The notes below the pieces were generated by a model that saw only the letters and a program-made list of their open reading frames with translations, was not told the origin of the DNA and searched no databases. Positions 62,192 through 64,000 of a stretch of 64,000 bases of DNA are shown in pieces; position 1 is the first letter of the stretch, and each line of letters opens with the position of its first letter. The position numbers and the translations under genes were made by a program. This DNA comes from an uncultured Anaerolineae bacterium (GTDB taxonomy: Bacteria; Chloroflexota; Anaerolineae; Aggregatilineales; Phototrophicaceae), in contig CALDYP010000026.1 of the NCBI GenBank assembly GCA_937944445.1, positions 1 through 64,000 of the forward strand, read 5' to 3'.

Positions 62192-63574
62192 TCAATCAAC
62201 ACTCATCAAGTGCAGATGGGCCGGCACGAGCAGTCCCTCCGCGCGCGCAGCGGGCACAAGCGGATGATCGGCTGACAGCACCCCCCTAGACATCGCCGCC
62301 ACCAGCAGCGGATGGTCTATCATCCGACCGAGAAAGTCATGGTAGATCTGACCCTGCGGCGTGACGTAACACCACGGTGACCAGCGATAGGCCTGTGGCG
62401 TTTGATAAGCGTGGGTCATCGCGGGCAGCCGCGACGGCTCAAGGATGAGCTGCTCATAGCGCTGCACCATGTCCGCCTGCTGATAGTGCGCGTGCAGCCA
62501 GCGCTGCGTATCTTCAGCTTGGGCGTCGCCCTCGTTCAAGAAACGCAGCACGCGCGCCGCCGCCGCGTCGAGATCACCATAGTCGCATGTGTAGGCAGCA
62601 GGCAGCGCCCCCCGATAAGCGGCCACGTTGGCCACCACAGCGGGCGTGCCACACGCCAGCGACTCGTAAGGGGTGTTGCCGAACGTCTCAACATAATTGC
62701 CGAGCACCAGCGTCACCGCGCCGAGGCGAAAATAAGCCGGCATGTCTTCATCGCGGATCCACGGGTGAAAAATGACATGCTCGCGCAGGCCGCGCGCGTC
62801 GATATCCGTCAATAAGCCATCGTAATAAGCGCGCACGTGCGGCGCTAACGCCGTGTCGATCCACTGCGGAACAAGCAGGTGGAGGTCACGCTGGCCGTGC
62901 TCGTTCACCAGTTGATCTAACACTGCGATAGACTGGCGAATGCCCTTGCCGTCCTCAGGCCGATGAGGGTAGAGCAGATAGCGTCCATTCGGCAGGCCAA
63001 GCCGCGCCTTCAGCGTGTCCGCGTCAGCTTGTGGATGATAGACCGAAAAATCCAGCCCGTTCGGGATCACGTGGATGCGCTCGGCCAGCTCAGGGTAGAA
63101 TTGCCCGGCCGTCGCCAGCCACACGTTGGCCGCGTGCACCGATGGGACGATCAGTGCGTCCGCGTTGAACAGGAATCCGCTTTGCAGCGTCTCGCTGAAG
63201 AGGACGCTGCGCAGCGACACCACCGAACGGGTATGCGTATACACAAACGGGAAAATCAGCCCGCCGTCATGGCTGTAGAAGGCATCCGCCCGCTGGCACG
63301 CTTCAATCACGTCGGCAATCGCGTTGGCAATGTGGTAGACAGGGGTGTCATAAGGCTCAGGAAAAGGCTGCTTGAAGCGCAGCACTGGGCGCACGACGGC
63401 GTTCGGATGCCAGTGAAACGGCTCCAGCGCGTCTGGGTCGCGGCGCGTGCAGAACACTTCCACTTGGTGGCCTTGCTGCGCCAAGTGCAGCGCAATCTTG
63501 CGAAGCTGCTTCTGTGCCCCGCCCATGCTGCGATCAGCAAAGAGCGGGGTCATGCTGAACATCACGACGCGCAC
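62192..63574 (-). CDS. GT4-family glycosyltransferase
   Basis: The 460-aa protein has a GT-B fold. The N-terminal acceptor half starts MRVVMFSMTPLFADRSMGG, and the C-terminal donor half has HVIPNGLDFSVY, LLYPHRPEDGKGI and the ETFGNTPYESLACGTPAV motif, whose first Glu holds the nucleotide sugar. The last 80 residues (after about 375) are an extra segment not found in most GT4 enzymes. Acceptor and sugar are unknown. GTG 63574 was chosen as the point where homology starts; the gene follows the SDR gene by 4 bp. Confidence 0.86.
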   Translation of the reverse strand: MRVVMFSMTPLFADRSMGGAQKQLRKIALHLAQQGHQVEVFCTRRDPDALEPFHWHPNAVVRPVLRFKQPFPEPYDTPVYHIANAIADVIEACQRADAFYSHDGGLIFPFVYTHTRSVVSLRSVLFSETLQSGFLFNADALIVPSVHAANVWLATAGQFYPELAERIHVIPNGLDFSVYHPQADADTLKARLGLPNGRYLLYPHRPEDGKGIRQSIAVLDQLVNEHGQRDLHLLVPQWIDTALAPHVRAYYDGLLTDIDARGLREHVIFHPWIRDEDMPAYFRLGAVTLVLGNYVETFGNTPYESLACGTPAVVANVAAYRGALPAAYTCDYGDLDAAAARVLRFLNEGDAQAEDTQRWLHAHYQQADMVQRYEQLILEPSRLPAMTHAYQTPQAYRWSPWCYVTPQGQIYHDFLGRMIDHPLLVAAMSRGVLSADHPLVPAARAEGLLVPAHLHLMSVD

Positions 63575-63578
63575 GGCG

Positions 63579-64000
63579 TTAGGCTTTGTTGTAGACGGCG
63601 ATGCTGTCGCCGGTGATGGCGCTGGCGGCGTCGCTGCACAGGAACACGACGACCTCCGCGAGCTGCTGCGGCGTGACCCACTTGCTGAAGTCCGCGTTGG
63701 GCATGTCTTGGCGGTTCTGCGGCGTGTCAATCGTGCTGGGCATGACGCCGTTCACGCGGATATTGTGGGGCTTCAGTTCCTCCGCTGCCGATTGGACGAT
63801 GCGTTCCGCCGCAGCCTTGCCCGCCGTGTACTCCGCCATGCCCTTTGCTCCCTTCAAGCCGCTGCGCGCCAGAATCGCCACCATCGCGCCCGGCGTCCCT
63901 GTCTCTACCATGTGCCGACCCACGCGAGCCAGCATGACGTAGGTCGTCTGTGCGTTCAGGTACATCATGCGCTCATAGCGGCTCATGTCGTCCACCGTGT
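63579..64000 (-). CDS. SDR-family oxidoreductase, N-terminal part outside the window
   Basis: The visible 140 residues are the C-terminal half of a short-chain dehydrogenase: NAQTTYVMLARVGRHM, AMVAILARSGLKG (serine strand), AEYTAGKAAAERIV with the catalytic Tyr and Lys, and RVNGVMPSTIDTP. The final AAAITGDSIAVY-type end (ASAITGDSIAVYNKA) fits FabG-like members. The frame stays open to the last base of the window, so the cofactor-binding part lies beyond it. Substrate unknown. Confidence 0.87.
   Translation of the reverse strand, partial: TVDDMSRYERMMYLNAQTTYVMLARVGRHMVETGTPGAMVAILARSGLKGAKGMAEYTAGKAAAERIVQSAAEELKPHNIRVNGVMPSTIDTPQNRQDMPNADFSKWVTPQQLAEVVVFLCSDAASAITGDSIAVYNKA

Overview
The window looks like part of a chromosome from a Chloroflexota bacterium, probably Anaerolineae-like. 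This is an inference from the high-GC, densely packed housekeeping genes, RNase J, Pro/Thr-rich linkers in membrane proteins, a CysO-like carrier fused to a DUF4395 membrane domain, and a Uma2 nuclease. I see no rRNA, tRNA, CRISPR array, insertion sequence or prophage. Almost all of the sequence is coding; the only gene-free stretch over 300 bp is 27588-28078.

Region by region. 1-7264: an outward promoter at the left edge, a GAF/PP2C phosphatase, an LLM-class oxidoreductase, two tandem M20 peptidases, threonine aldolase and a CPBP-like membrane protein. 7269-11970 (minus): a probable operon of a GCS2-like ligase, a polyprenyl-phosphate-type glycosyltransferase, a WecD-like acetyltransferase and a WecE-like aminotransferase, which suggests an N-acetylated 4-amino-4,6-dideoxyhexose glycoconjugate. 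12093-18487: an alpha/beta hydrolase, an SDR, a 51-aa protein with an operator-like promoter, an EamA transporter, a kinase-like phosphotransferase, a histidine phosphatase and a tyrosine-recombinase homologue lacking the catalytic Tyr. 18609-24247: RNase J with a structured leader, a TgpA-like transglutaminase, a short MetF-like protein and the RNase P RNA gene rnpB. 24294-27587: a flavin-reductase-like protein, an intact and a catalytically dead rhomboid in tandem, and citrate synthase.

28079-33539 is the most interesting locus. It holds a JAMM protease, MetY, MetX, a CysO-like sulfur carrier fused to a DUF4395 membrane domain, a membrane-tethered thioredoxin and a MoeB-rhodanese. Together these form a protein-thiocarboxylate homocysteine pathway like the HcyS/HcyD/HcyF/MetY route of Wolinella succinogenes. 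Here the diglycine of the carrier lies inside the protein and would have to be exposed by proteolysis.

33594-45055: an acyl-CoA synthetase/acetyltransferase, two acyl-CoA dehydrogenases and EtfAB (fatty-acid or amino-acid oxidation), with small genes between them, including a frameshifted nuclease-like gene beside a DUF2283 gene. 45228-51207: a complete Mrp Na+/H+ antiporter operon with A and B fused. 51223-57272: a membrane-anchored toxin-nuclease-like protein, a DsrE-family protein with a palindromic operator candidate, an SDR, an isoaspartyl peptidase, a hydrolase, a methyltransferase and an unknown membrane-anchored protein. 57412-64000: metK under a SAM-I riboswitch, a CYP51-like P450, a DCC thiol-disulfide protein, folE, folK, a GT4 glycosyltransferase and a truncated SDR at the edge.
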